The position numbers and the translations under genes are program-made. From contig JAJEIO010000002.1 in NCBI GenBank assembly GCA_022827835.1, forward strand, positions 1 through 64,000: 64,000 nucleotides of DNA, written 5' to 3'. The first letter of the stretch is position 1, and the number at the start of each line of letters is the position of its first letter. This DNA is from Candidatus Latescibacterota bacterium. Lineage in GTDB: Bacteria; Latescibacterota; UBA2968; UBA8231. A model generated the notes under the pieces. It was not told the DNA's origin, ran no database searches, and was given only the letters and a program-made list of their open reading frames with translations. Below are positions 25,586 to 34,931 of the stretch, piece after piece.

Positions 25586-28153
25586 TCAGGGTTTGGATTG
25601 AATTATGTGCAGAATCTGATTGGCCGCCACCGCTTCCATTGTCTGCAACGCGCCGTCGGGCCAGCGGATTTCAACTGTGGCCTCGGTGGCCTCTCCTAGG
25701 CCAAAGTGGAGGCGGGGGTCGCTGCTCGCAAGATAACTACCACTCGACTGATGCTCCTTGACTTGGCGCTGCCCACCGGCGGTCACGGCGACGCGGGCGT
25801 GCTGCGAGGTGTTACCCAACTGAATCGTCAGCCAGTGCTGCCGGTTGCCCCTGTCGTTGCGCAGCAGATTGGGGGCGGCGGCAACATTGGTCACTAGCAG
25901 GTCGAGATCGCCATCGTTGTCGTAGTCGGCCGTGGCCGAAGCGCGGCTTACCGCCGCCATTGCGAGCGCGGGACCGAGCCTAGCAGAGACATCGACAAAG
26001 CGGGTCCCCCGCTGGTTGCAGAGCACCTGATTGGGCTGCGGATAGGCATGGTCGGGGTGTACTTGAGTAATTTTGTCCATGACGTGGCCATTGGCGACAA
26101 AGAGATCTAAGTCGCCGTCGTTGTCGTAGTCGAAGAAATTGGTGCCAAAGCCCAGCGGTTTGTAGCTGTACTCGGCCAAGCCGGCGCGTTGGGTGATGTC
26201 GTAGAATTGCCCTTGCCCATCATTGCCGTACAAGGTATTGGTCTCTTGGGCAAAGTTGGTCACAAAAATATCTTGCAACCCGTCGTTGTCCCAATCCCCG
26301 AACTCCACCCCCATGCCAGCTTCGGCCAAGCCGTCCTCGTTGTAGCGCCCTCCGGCGTAGAGGCCGACCTCGGCAAAGCGGTTCCCTTGGTTTTGGTAGA
26401 GAAAGTTCATAGTGCCGTCGTTGGCCACGTACACGTCGGTGTCGCCGTCTAGATCGTAATCCGAAAAGGCCACGCCCAAGCCGCGTCCCTTGTGGATGAT
26501 TCCCATCTCCGACGTCACATCGCGGAATTGGCCGTTTTCGTTGCGGTAGAGCACATCGCCTACCGGATCGTAGAACTTCGGCTCGCAATAGGAGCGAATG
26601 CCACCCTCGGCGCAGACGATATTATTCTCCGGGTCAAACTCCACGTAATTGGTCGCATATAGATCCAAATCGCCATCGAGGTCGTAGTCTAGAAAGCCGC
26701 AACTAGTGCCCCATCGGGCATCGCCCCCCCCCACAACGGCGGTCGCGTCGGCAAAGCGCCCATCGCCCTCGTTGCGCAACAGGAGGTTGGGGCCAACGTT
26801 GGTCACGTAGAGATCCGCGTCGCCATCCGCATCGTAGTCAGCAGCCGCACAGCCCATGCCGTAGCCGGTGTGCCCGGCCCCCGAGACAGCCGTCACATCA
26901 GTGAAGCCGCCAGCGCCGGTGTTGTGGTACAGGCGATTGGTGGGAATTGGATCGGGGCGCTCGCCACTTAGGGGTGCGCCGTTGACCAGATAGAGATCGA
27001 GCCAACCGTCGCCGTCAACGTCGAGGAAGGCCGCCCCAGACCCAAAGGTTTCGACGTAGTAGTATTCGCCCGAAAAGCCGTTGTAGTGCTCAAAATCGAG
27101 ACCAGCCGCTTGGGTTATATCGACCAGTTGAATGGGGTTGCAGCTAGGGTCGGTAGTATCCGGCGGTGGAACCGGGCGGGCTGTGGCCTTGGGTTTTAGG
27201 TCTATGGAAGGAGCGGTCACATCGGCTAAGTCGGGGGCAACGTTAAAGTGGGCATTGGGACGGAAAGGCTGGGCAAAGGTCGCACCGGCAAAGGTCGCCT
27301 CCCGTTTGAACCGACTGTCGACGAAGAACGCTGACGCGCTAAATCGGGCACCGACAAAGCGGGCCGGACCGGCAAAGACGATGCGGCGAAAGGAGGCCGC
27401 AGCGGAAAAGTCAGCGCGCTCGAAATGGGCTGTGCTGCGGAAGTAAGCCGCAGTAAACGCAGCGGCTCCCGCAAAGCGGCTTTGCGCGAATAAGGCGTCC
27501 TCGCCAAAGCGAACACCGGCAAAGGAAACGGTCGATTGCCACGCCGCTCCTTTGAAAGAGGACAAATCCGCAAAGGAAGCATCCTGAAAAGAAGTGGAGC
27601 GGGCGAACACAGTCTGATCGAAATAGGCCGCGTCTTCAAATTGCGTACGTTCAAAGGTGGTTTCTCCGCCAAAGTCGCTCTGCTGAAAAAAGGCCGCATC
27701 GGAAAACTGGGTGGCCGAAAAATCTACTTTATCGGCAAACAAAGTCCGTTTGCAATTAGCCGTATCCACTACGCGGCAGTCGCGGCAGGAAAATTCACTT
27801 TCGAGGCGGGTTTCAAGCAGGGAAATACCCTGTTGGAAGTGGGTGCGAACAAAGTGCACCGGTTGCAGAAAAACGGCGCGTTCTAAAACCACGGGATTGG
27901 TAAAGCGCACATCCTCAAAGGCGAGCGCCGCGCGCAGGGTGTCACCGGTCAATTCAAGCGGCCCCTGCACCACAATGCGGTTGTATTCGAGTGCGGTGTC
28001 GGCAGGGGCTTGTTGGATTGCTGCGGCGAGGTCGCGGGCGAGGATGAGTTGGTAGGCTTTGCCTTCTATGGTCACTTCGTATTGGGCTGTCGAGGGCAGA
28101 GGCACCATTAGGAATAGCAAGAGAAGACGATGAACGGATGAGTAGAAAACCAT
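25586..28153 (-). CDS. Pentapeptide-repeat/CRTAC1 fusion protein
   Basis: Exported protein of 855 residues. A signal peptide (MVFYSSVHRLLLLFLMV...) is followed by about 230 residues of pentapeptide-type repeat (about 85-310), recognisable by phenylalanines at five-residue spacing, for example VDFSATQFSDAAFF and TTFERTQFEDAAYF. A proline-rich linker leads to seven FG-GAP calcium-binding repeats (DVDGDGWLDLY, DYDNDGDLDLF and others) and a C-terminal ASPIC/UnbV domain (LHFGLGEAT, IRWPDGAL). The second half closely resembles the CRTAC1 protein at 53.7 kb, including the HYNG...GEYYYVETFG block. A right-handed quadrilateral helix joined to a propeller is not an architecture I know. Start chosen at the ATG before the signal peptide; no strong ribosome-binding site. 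Confidence 0.85.
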   Translation of the reverse strand: MVFYSSVHRLLLLFLMVPLPSTAQYEVTIEGKAYQLILARDLAAAIQQAPADTALEYNRIVVQGPLELTGDTLRAALAFEDVRFTNPVVLERAVFLQPVHFVRTHFQQGISLLETRLESEFSCRDCRVVDTANCKRTLFADKVDFSATQFSDAAFFQQSDFGGETTFERTQFEDAAYFDQTVFARSTSFQDASFADLSSFKGAAWQSTVSFAGVRFGEDALFAQSRFAGAAAFTAAYFRSTAHFERADFSAAASFRRIVFAGPARFVGARFSASAFFVDSRFKREATFAGATFAQPFRPNAHFNVAPDLADVTAPSIDLKPKATARPVPPPDTTDPSCNPIQLVDITQAAGLDFEHYNGFSGEYYYVETFGSGAAFLDVDGDGWLDLYLVNGAPLSGERPDPIPTNRLYHNTGAGGFTDVTAVSGAGHTGYGMGCAAADYDADGDADLYVTNVGPNLLLRNEGDGRFADATAVVGGGDARWGTSCGFLDYDLDGDLDLYATNYVEFDPENNIVCAEGGIRSYCEPKFYDPVGDVLYRNENGQFRDVTSEMGIIHKGRGLGVAFSDYDLDGDTDVYVANDGTMNFLYQNQGNRFAEVGLYAGGRYNEDGLAEAGMGVEFGDWDNDGLQDIFVTNFAQETNTLYGNDGQGQFYDITQRAGLAEYSYKPLGFGTNFFDYDNDGDLDLFVANGHVMDKITQVHPDHAYPQPNQVLCNQRGTRFVDVSARLGPALAMAAVSRASATADYDNDGDLDLLVTNVAAAPNLLRNDRGNRQHWLTIQLGNTSQHARVAVTAGGQRQVKEHQSSGSYLASSDPRLHFGLGEATEATVEIRWPDGALQTMEAVAANQILHIIQSKP

Positions 28154-28326
28154 GGTTTGCGCAAGCTCGGAATTTTGGCTTTTTGAAAGAGTCCATAATA
28201 TCCGACACAAGGGCGGGGCGGCAAGGCGCAATCGCTTGACATAAGGGGCACATACTGCTTGTTTAACGCCCATCTCAACGCAAAATCACTCTTATAAGCG
28301 CCAACATACGTCGAAAAGTATAGACC
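28154..28326. promoter_or_regulatory. Divergent intergenic region of two CRTAC1 genes
   Basis: Separates the pentapeptide-CRTAC1 gene (minus) from a CRTAC1 gene (plus), so it should hold two promoters. CTTATAAGC near 28290-28298 resembles a -10 element for the plus-strand gene, but no -35 element sits at suitable spacing. Confidence 0.35.
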
Positions 28327-30285
28327 ATGCCGAACTGTCAGTCAGCTTTCCTCTTTGCGCTGTGTACTTTTGCGTTCGCTCCCTTAAAAACCGCCTACGC
28401 TGAATCTGACACCCCAGAGCCGGCGAAAATTCTCAAGCCCTTTCCCGAACCGGCCGCAATCATCGACCCACCGTGGATAGCACGCCGCCAGCAAACCCAA
28501 TTGGAGGCGGCCCAAGCCTACGAGGTCTTTTGCGACTTCTCCTTTACCGACCAACTCAAAGCCAGCGGTATTGAATTTCGCAATAGGGTGGTGGACGATT
28601 CAGGTAAGCACCACATCCCGGTCCACTACGATCATGGCAATGGACTGGCGGTGGGGGACGTGGACGGCGATGGCCTCTACGACCTCTACTTTACGACCCA
28701 AGTGGGAAGCAATCAGCTATGGCGCAATCTCGGCGGAGCGCGCTTTGAGAATTACACCACGCCGAGTCTGGAGTTGGCCGATAAGATCGGAGTGAGCGCA
28801 TCGTTTGGCGACATTGACAACGATGGCGATGTCGATCTATACGCCACGGCGGTGCGGTTGGGCAACCAGCTTTTGATCAACGACGGGGCTGGCCGCTTCG
28901 AGGATATAACCGAGCATTCGGGTACGGGCTGGCAGGCGCACTCGTCGTCCGGTGAGTTCTTCGACTACAATAACGATGGATTGCTGGATCTGTTTGTGAC
29001 CAATGTGGGGATCTATACCAAAGACGAAACGGGGACGGCAGCGGTCGATCCGACGCGACTGGAAGAGGGGGCAACCTATCAGTACTACCGAGGTTTTAAA
29101 GATGCCTTCTCCGGGCATTTGAAGCCCGAGCGCGCCGAGCAGAGCGCGTTATTCAAGAATCTCGGGCAGCGGGTTTTCGCCGACGTCTCGCACGAAGTGG
29201 GACTGTTGGATTCGAGTTGGTCGGGCGATGCCAGTCCGGTGGATTTCAACGGAGATGGCTGGCAGGACCTCTACGTACTCAACATGCAGGGACATGACTC
29301 CTACTACGAGAATGCAGCAGGGCAGCATTTTGTTAAAAAGAGCCGCGAAGTGTTCCCCAGAACGCCGTGGGGTTCAATGGGGCTCAAGGCCTTCGACTAC
29401 GACAATGACGGCCGACTGGATCTCTTCGTCTCCGATATGCACTCCGATATGAGCCAGCCGGCAGGGCCTTGGGACGAAAAACTCAAGTCGTATATCCAAT
29501 ATCCAGACGATTTTTTGCGTAGCGAGGGATTAAGTATCTTCGGCAATGCCTTTTACCACCACCTAGACGGGGGGCAGTTCGAAGAAATCTCCGACCTAAT
29601 CGGTGCTGAAAATTATTGGCCGTGGGGGTTGAGCAGCGGCGATCTCAACGCCGATGGCTGGCAGGATGTGTTCGTGGCTTCGAGCATGAATTACCCCTTT
29701 CGCTATGGGATCAACACTGTCTTGCTCAACGACCAAGGACGCGGCTTCCTCGACAGCGAGTTTGTGTTAGGAGTGGAGCCTCGACGCAACGGTCGCACCG
29801 CGCAGCCGTGGTTTGCCCTCGACTGCGACGAGGCAGACTTAAAGCACAAGCTCTGCGAGGGGCAGGAAGGGGGCCTGCTGGTGTACGGCGCTTTGGGGAC
29901 GCGCTCGTCGGCGCTGTTCGATGTGGAGGGCGATGGCGATCTCGACATTGTGACCAATGAGTTTAACGGGGTGCCGCTGGTCTTGCTCAGCGACCTGAGT
30001 CAGCGTCGGACGGTGCACTATGTGGAAGTGGCACTGGTGGGGAAATCGTCGAATCGGGATGGATTGGGCGCAGTGGTCGCAGTGGAAGCAGGCGATCAGG
30101 TATATACCCAAGCGCAGGATGGGCAGTCGGGGTATCTGTCGCAGAGTGTTTATGGACTCTACTTTGGCTTGGGAGAGGCAGCGACAGTGGATCGCCTAAC
30201 GGTGCGCTGGCCCTCGGGTCAGGAGCAGACTTTGGACGGCCCCATCCAGACCAACCAGCGACTCACCATAGAGGAACCTTGGTAG
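28327..30285 (+). CDS. CRTAC1/ASPIC-UnbV family protein
   Basis: Exported protein of 652 residues with a signal peptide of about 25 residues (FLFALCTFAFAPLKTAYA). After a ~75-residue helical segment come seven calcium-binding FG-GAP repeats, including DVDGDGLYDLY, DIDNDGDVDLY, DYNNDGLLDLF, DFNGDGWQDLY and DYDNDGRLDLF. The C-terminal ASPIC/UnbV domain includes NRDGLGAVV, GYLSQSVYGLYFGLGE and VRWPSGQE. It differs from the other CRTAC1 proteins here in having long insertions between blades (QYYRGFKDAFSGHLKPERAEQ region). The stop codon lies inside the palindrome at 30282-30310. Calcium-dependent surface binding is a family-level guess; no enzyme motif is visible. Confidence 0.88.
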   Translation: MPNCQSAFLFALCTFAFAPLKTAYAESDTPEPAKILKPFPEPAAIIDPPWIARRQQTQLEAAQAYEVFCDFSFTDQLKASGIEFRNRVVDDSGKHHIPVHYDHGNGLAVGDVDGDGLYDLYFTTQVGSNQLWRNLGGARFENYTTPSLELADKIGVSASFGDIDNDGDVDLYATAVRLGNQLLINDGAGRFEDITEHSGTGWQAHSSSGEFFDYNNDGLLDLFVTNVGIYTKDETGTAAVDPTRLEEGATYQYYRGFKDAFSGHLKPERAEQSALFKNLGQRVFADVSHEVGLLDSSWSGDASPVDFNGDGWQDLYVLNMQGHDSYYENAAGQHFVKKSREVFPRTPWGSMGLKAFDYDNDGRLDLFVSDMHSDMSQPAGPWDEKLKSYIQYPDDFLRSEGLSIFGNAFYHHLDGGQFEEISDLIGAENYWPWGLSSGDLNADGWQDVFVASSMNYPFRYGINTVLLNDQGRGFLDSEFVLGVEPRRNGRTAQPWFALDCDEADLKHKLCEGQEGGLLVYGALGTRSSALFDVEGDGDLDIVTNEFNGVPLVLLSDLSQRRTVHYVEVALVGKSSNRDGLGAVVAVEAGDQVYTQAQDGQSGYLSQSVYGLYFGLGEAATVDRLTVRWPSGQEQTLDGPIQTNQRLTIEEPW

Positions 30286-30310
30286 GGGGCGGTTTGAAAC
30301 CGCCCCCTAC
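30282..30310. repeat. Palindromic intergenic repeat, GTAGGGG family, copy 2
   Basis: Perfect inverted repeat, GTAGGGGGCGGTTT and AAACCGCCCCCTAC around a single central G, overlapping the CRTAC1 stop codon. It shares its termini with the palindrome at 12674-12701. It could act as an mRNA-stabilising hairpin between the CRTAC1 gene and the following MFS-spermidine synthase gene. Confidence 0.8.
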
Positions 30311-30330
30311 TGGATATCGCGCCTAACGGC

Positions 30331-32940
30331 ATGGTGAAGCGGTTCGCGCTGCGTTTTGGACCCCTCCCCCGATGCGTAACATTACTTCTTAAAAAAAGAG
30401 CATTCAGTGTGGAAGAACGCGATCGGGACCTAGAGCAGTCTGAACAAAAGGCGCTCTTGGTCCTATTCTTTTTTTCGGGGGTCAGCAGCTTAGTCTATCA
30501 GGTCGTGTGGGCGCGGATGCTGACCGTGGTCTTCGGCACCACCCTGCTGGCTACTAGCACCGTACTCAGCGCCTTCATGGCTGGCCTAGCCTTGGGTAGC
30601 TATGTTTTGGGGCGGTACATCGATCGCTGCAAACACCCCCTGCGAATTTTTGCCGCGCTAGAAGTCGGCATCGGTCTTTTTGCCCTTTTCTTTCCCAGTA
30701 TTAGTGCGAATTTGGGCAATGCCTACGGTGCTCTAGTGGGCTTACAGGGGAACTTCTATCTCTTTTCCCTAGCCCGCTTCGGCCTTTGCTTTGCCTTGCT
30801 CCTGATCCCCACGGCGCTGATGGGGGGCACCCTACCAGTCATGGCCAAGTTTGCGGTGCGGCGGCTGGGCAGGTTAGGCGGTCGGGTCGGCCAGCTCTAT
30901 GCGATCAACACGCTGGGAGCAGTCGTCGGGGTGTTGGCGGCGACTTTCGGATTGATGGAAGGGTTGGGTCTGCGAGGGACGACGCAAGCCATCGCCGCGG
31001 TGAATTTCTTGGTGGCAGGCGCGGCTTGGCTGTGGGGAAGGCAACGATCTGTCGATGTCGGAGAAGGAGCGGTAAAAAAGACCTCGCATGCTGACCTCGT
31101 CCTGTGGGGCGTGCTGGTCGGCTTTGCCATCTCCGGTTTTGCCGCCCTAGGCTACGAAGTGGCGTGGATGCGGCTATTGATGGTGAGTTTCTCCTTTAAT
31201 TCACACTACGAGTTCAGCATTGTCTTGGTGGCCTTTTTGAGCGGACTGTCCTTGGGGGGATGGCTGGGCAGTCGGCTACTCACGCGGCGGCCAGATTTGC
31301 TGTCGATTTTTGTCGGGATCCAGTTTTTGATCGGCGCGTGCGGTGCCCTGTCCGTGTTGGCCTTTGCCCATTTATCCGTCCTCGTGGAGCCAATCCAGAG
31401 GGCGGACTCGTGGTGGGTGTCGCGAACCGGCGTGTTTTTTACAGCCGTCGCCATCATGTTGCTGCCGACCGTGGCGATGGGCGTTATCTTTCCGCTGGTC
31501 GGCCAAATCTACACGCGACAACTGGCGCGTCTGGGACGCGGCATAGGAGACATCGGCGCTGTCAACAGCTTGGGCGCGGTTGGGGGAGCCTTTGTGACGG
31601 GGTTTGTGCTGATTCCGCTACTGGGGACCGAGTGGAGCGTCAAGGTGCTGGCGGCGTTGAATGGCTTGGTTGGCCTGACGCTCGCCTTAGTTAGCCAGCA
31701 ACGCAAGCGGCTGGTCTGGAGCGGGGCGGTGAGTTTGGCACTCCTGCTAGTCCTAGTACCCTCGGATGTGCTGCGGCGCATTGCGGAGCCAGCGGCCGTC
31801 AACCGGGAACTGGTATTTTACCAAGAGGGAGCCGAAGGCGTCATCACCGTCGAACAACAAACCGATGGTTTCCGCAAAATGGCGCTCAATGGAGGCGGGC
31901 AGGTGCCTACCGACTACAGCTCGCTGCAAATTTTCCGCCTCCTGGGCCATTTGCCCCTACTCCTGCATCCCGATCCGCAAGAGGTGTTGGTCGTCTCCTT
32001 GGGCGGCGGGATCGCCTTGGGCGGCGCGGCCCAGTACGAGCCGCGCCGCATTACTTGCGTTGAGTTGGTGCCGGAGGTGATAGACGCGGCCCGGTTGCAC
32101 TTTGGCGAATTCAATCACCACGTGCTTGAGAATCCGGCTGCGTGGAACATCGAATTAGTTATCGACGACGGCCGCAATTTTCTCCTTTCCAGCCACGACA
32201 CCTACCAAATCATTACTGGGGACGCCACCCATCCAACGAGCGCCGATAGCTGGGTGCTCTACACAAAGGAATTTTACGAGTTGTGCCGGGCACACCTGAG
32301 CACCGACGGGATCATGGCCCAGTGGCTGCCCTTTCACGGCCTGCCGCCAGACGACTACAAGACCATCGTGCGCACCTTTCAGCACGTCTTTCCCCATACC
32401 ACCTTGTGGCGCTCGAACAACTATTCGATCATGGTGGGGACCATGCAGCCGCAGGCAATTGATTGGGAGTTGCTCAACGAAAAGATGGCACCGCCGCGAG
32501 TACACCGCAGTCTGGAGGGCATTGATCTGGGGAACGCATTTGCGCTCTTGAACACCCTGGTGATGGACGAGGTCGCCCTGCGGCGCTATGTGGGGGAAGG
32601 GGCGCTCAACACCGACGACCATCCCTACATCAGCTTTGTCAGCCCGAAGGGCTACAGCAGCGGCTCGTGGGAGGTGTTGGAGCATTTGACTCCATACCGC
32701 ACCTCAGCTCTGTCGCTGCTGACGGCACCCTCTGCCACAGTACGGGAAACAATAGAGGCATATTTCAAGGCTGGCGAGCACGCGCTAGAGGGGGATATCA
32801 TGCGGCTGCAAAACCGCGATCGAACCGCGGCAAGAGCCTACCAGCGCGCGCTCCAGGTGAATCCCTCAGATAGATCGTCGGCCTATTTCCTCGACCTATT
32901 GGCCGAGCAACTCAGCCAGCGACCGCCCCAAGACGAATAG
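30331..32940 (+). CDS. Membrane-anchored spermidine synthase-like fusion (MFS-SpdSyn)
   Basis: Protein of up to 869 residues. The N-terminal ~480 residues carry about 14 hydrophobic segments in two related halves, each containing an SGxxxLxYQVVWxRML-like or GFAALGYEVAWMRLL block, as in the fused MFS/spermidine synthase family. The C-terminal ~300 residues form an aminopropyltransferase-like Rossmann domain with SLGGGIAL and VELVPEVIDAAR for the nucleotide, DDGRNFL, and GDATHP in place of the catalytic-aspartate region. A final ~45 residues look TPR-like. True polyamine synthesis is doubtful; many members are uncharacterised. The start could instead be GTG 30409, nearer the first membrane segment. 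The stop is 5 bp before the next gene, so these are coupled. Confidence 0.85.
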   Translation: MVKRFALRFGPLPRCVTLLLKKRAFSVEERDRDLEQSEQKALLVLFFFSGVSSLVYQVVWARMLTVVFGTTLLATSTVLSAFMAGLALGSYVLGRYIDRCKHPLRIFAALEVGIGLFALFFPSISANLGNAYGALVGLQGNFYLFSLARFGLCFALLLIPTALMGGTLPVMAKFAVRRLGRLGGRVGQLYAINTLGAVVGVLAATFGLMEGLGLRGTTQAIAAVNFLVAGAAWLWGRQRSVDVGEGAVKKTSHADLVLWGVLVGFAISGFAALGYEVAWMRLLMVSFSFNSHYEFSIVLVAFLSGLSLGGWLGSRLLTRRPDLLSIFVGIQFLIGACGALSVLAFAHLSVLVEPIQRADSWWVSRTGVFFTAVAIMLLPTVAMGVIFPLVGQIYTRQLARLGRGIGDIGAVNSLGAVGGAFVTGFVLIPLLGTEWSVKVLAALNGLVGLTLALVSQQRKRLVWSGAVSLALLLVLVPSDVLRRIAEPAAVNRELVFYQEGAEGVITVEQQTDGFRKMALNGGGQVPTDYSSLQIFRLLGHLPLLLHPDPQEVLVVSLGGGIALGGAAQYEPRRITCVELVPEVIDAARLHFGEFNHHVLENPAAWNIELVIDDGRNFLLSSHDTYQIITGDATHPTSADSWVLYTKEFYELCRAHLSTDGIMAQWLPFHGLPPDDYKTIVRTFQHVFPHTTLWRSNNYSIMVGTMQPQAIDWELLNEKMAPPRVHRSLEGIDLGNAFALLNTLVMDEVALRRYVGEGALNTDDHPYISFVSPKGYSSGSWEVLEHLTPYRTSALSLLTAPSATVRETIEAYFKAGEHALEGDIMRLQNRDRTAARAYQRALQVNPSDRSSAYFLDLLAEQLSQRPPQDE

Positions 32941-32945
32941 GGTCT

Positions 32946-34895
32946 ATGAGTCAATTCGTCGCCAGCGATAAAAGATGGGTGCCATACCGTGCCTTGCTCG
33001 TCGGCGCTTTGATGGCCGTGGTGATCAACACGGTTTTTCCCTATGGCCTTCTGGTGATGGGGACCCTCGATTGGACCGGGGATTTCATCGCCCTGAGCGC
33101 GATTTTCCTCCTCTTCCTCCTGCTATTGGTCAACATTCCGCTCAAGTGGATCGGGCGCAAATGGAGCTTATCGGCCCAAGAGCTAGTGGTGATCTACGCC
33201 ATGATGGTCGCGGCTTCGGCGATTCCCTCCACCGGGGTCACGGCGCAATTGGTCCCCTTTTTGGCCGGAGTCTATTACTATGCCACGCCCGAAAACAACT
33301 GGGCCGAACTCCTCCACCCCTATATCCAGCCGTGGCTGGCACCGCAAGACCCGATGGCGGTCAAGTACTTCTACGAAGGCTTGCCCCAAGAGGTGGCTAT
33401 CCCCTGGGGAGTATGGCTGGTGCCCTTGTTGGCGTGGGCTTCTTTTTTAGGCGCACTCTACTTGATGATGATCGCCCTATCTGCTCTGCTCCACGAACAA
33501 TGGGCACGCAATGAGCGCTTGATCTTCCCCCTCGTCCAGTTGCCGCTGTACATGATCCACGAGGACGACAGACCTTCGGCGGTCAACCCCTTTCTGAAGG
33601 AACCACTGATGTGGTTGGGCTTTGCCATTCCCTTCGTCCTCTTGGGAATCAATGCCCTGCACAAGTACTATCCCTTTATTTCCCCCATCGAGTTGTCAAC
33701 CCAATTGACCATCTTCCACGACATGCGGGGCGTCTTGTTCAACTTGGGGTTTATCGTCCTTGGCCTGACGTACTTTTTGAGTCTGGAGATCTCCTTTAGT
33801 CTGTGGTTTTTCTACTTGCTCAACTTCTTCCAGTTGGGCCTTTTCAACACCCTCGGGTTCAGCATTCCAGAGATCCGGCTGATGCACACCGAAGGGTCCA
33901 TCGCCACCGCCCAGCAGGCCATTGGGGCGTTGATTGCCCTCGTGGCAGCCAGTTTGTGGACCGCCCGTCGGCACCTCAAAGAAGTGGTCGTCGGAGCGTG
34001 GAAAAAAAAGGACCCGAAAGAGGGATCAGGGCAGATACTCTCCTACCGCAAAGCCGTGTGGATCCTGATCGGGGCCTTCCTTTACGCGGTCTTATGGTTG
34101 AAAAGCGCGGGATTACCCGTGGGAGCGGCGCTGCTGTTGCTCGTTATCGCTTTTGTGGTATTCGTCGGTTTGACGCGGATCGTCGCCGAAGGGGGGATGG
34201 GGTATGGCCGGACGCAGATGACGCCGCCAGCCTTTGTGATCAATGCGCTAGGCACGGCACCTATTGGGCCGCGCGGCTTGATGGTGCTCGGGTTTGCCAA
34301 TGGCTGGGCCGGGGATATCCGCACGACCGTTATGGCCGCAGCTTCCAATAGCACCCGGCTGGCCGAGGTAGTAGGAACGCGCCGGCCGCCGCTCTTTTGG
34401 GCTTTGCTCATAGCCATCGTCGTGAGCTTGGTCGCCTCGGCTTGGACGGTTCTTTCCATCGCCTACACCTACGGCGGGGTCAATCTACACTACTGGTTTT
34501 ACAGCATTATGGGCCGCTGGACGTTTAACGACATGGCGACGAATCAGCTCAATCCGGTGACCGCGTGGAATTTCTGGGGCCCGCGAGGCGCGTTCACCGG
34601 CTTGGGGGCCGGACTGATGTTTCTGTTGTTGTACCTGCGCCACCGCTTCTTGTGGTGGCCGATCCACCCAATCGGCCTGCCGGTGGGGGGGACCTACGTG
34701 ATGTTTTTCGCTTGGTCGAGTATGGCGCTGGGCTGGCTGGCAAAATGGATCGTATTGCGGTACGGCGGAATCACACTCTTCCGCCGCCTGCGGCCCTTCT
34801 TTCTCGGCATGGTGTTGGGCCAAGTCAGCAGTGCGGGGTTGTGGATGGCGGTGGATCTGATTGCGGGATGGGATGCCGTGGTAACGCGATGGTAG
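32946..34895 (+). CDS. DUF6785/DUF6784-type polytopic membrane protein
   Basis: Integral inner-membrane protein of 649 residues with about 14 hydrophobic segments and almost no soluble domain. The pattern matches large uncharacterised proteins of the DUF6785/DUF6784 type, which are remotely like OPT oligopeptide transporters: WSLSAQELVVIYAMM after the third segment, RNERLIFPLVQLP, FSIPEIRLMHTEG, and the late RIVAEGGMGYGRTQM and NGWAGDIRT motifs. It begins 5 bp after the MFS-spermidine synthase stop, so both are in one operon. The role is presumably transport, with unknown substrate. AGGG close to the ATG is a weak ribosome-binding site, consistent with translational coupling. Confidence 0.75.
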   Translation: MSQFVASDKRWVPYRALLVGALMAVVINTVFPYGLLVMGTLDWTGDFIALSAIFLLFLLLLVNIPLKWIGRKWSLSAQELVVIYAMMVAASAIPSTGVTAQLVPFLAGVYYYATPENNWAELLHPYIQPWLAPQDPMAVKYFYEGLPQEVAIPWGVWLVPLLAWASFLGALYLMMIALSALLHEQWARNERLIFPLVQLPLYMIHEDDRPSAVNPFLKEPLMWLGFAIPFVLLGINALHKYYPFISPIELSTQLTIFHDMRGVLFNLGFIVLGLTYFLSLEISFSLWFFYLLNFFQLGLFNTLGFSIPEIRLMHTEGSIATAQQAIGALIALVAASLWTARRHLKEVVVGAWKKKDPKEGSGQILSYRKAVWILIGAFLYAVLWLKSAGLPVGAALLLLVIAFVVFVGLTRIVAEGGMGYGRTQMTPPAFVINALGTAPIGPRGLMVLGFANGWAGDIRTTVMAAASNSTRLAEVVGTRRPPLFWALLIAIVVSLVASAWTVLSIAYTYGGVNLHYWFYSIMGRWTFNDMATNQLNPVTAWNFWGPRGAFTGLGAGLMFLLLYLRHRFLWWPIHPIGLPVGGTYVMFFAWSSMALGWLAKWIVLRYGGITLFRRLRPFFLGMVLGQVSSAGLWMAVDLIAGWDAVVTRW

Positions 34896-34896
34896 C

Positions 34897-34931
34897 CCCA
34901 ATTCCCAATTCCTAATTCCTAATTCCTAATC
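34897..34931. repeat. Heptamer tandem repeat
   Basis: About five units of 7 bp (CCAATTC twice, CTAATTC twice, then CTAATCA) between two convergent genes; the last unit supplies the TAG stop of the minus-strand CRTAC1 gene. It resembles short tandem heptamer repeats known from cyanobacteria. No terminator-type hairpin is present in this convergent gap. Confidence 0.7.
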
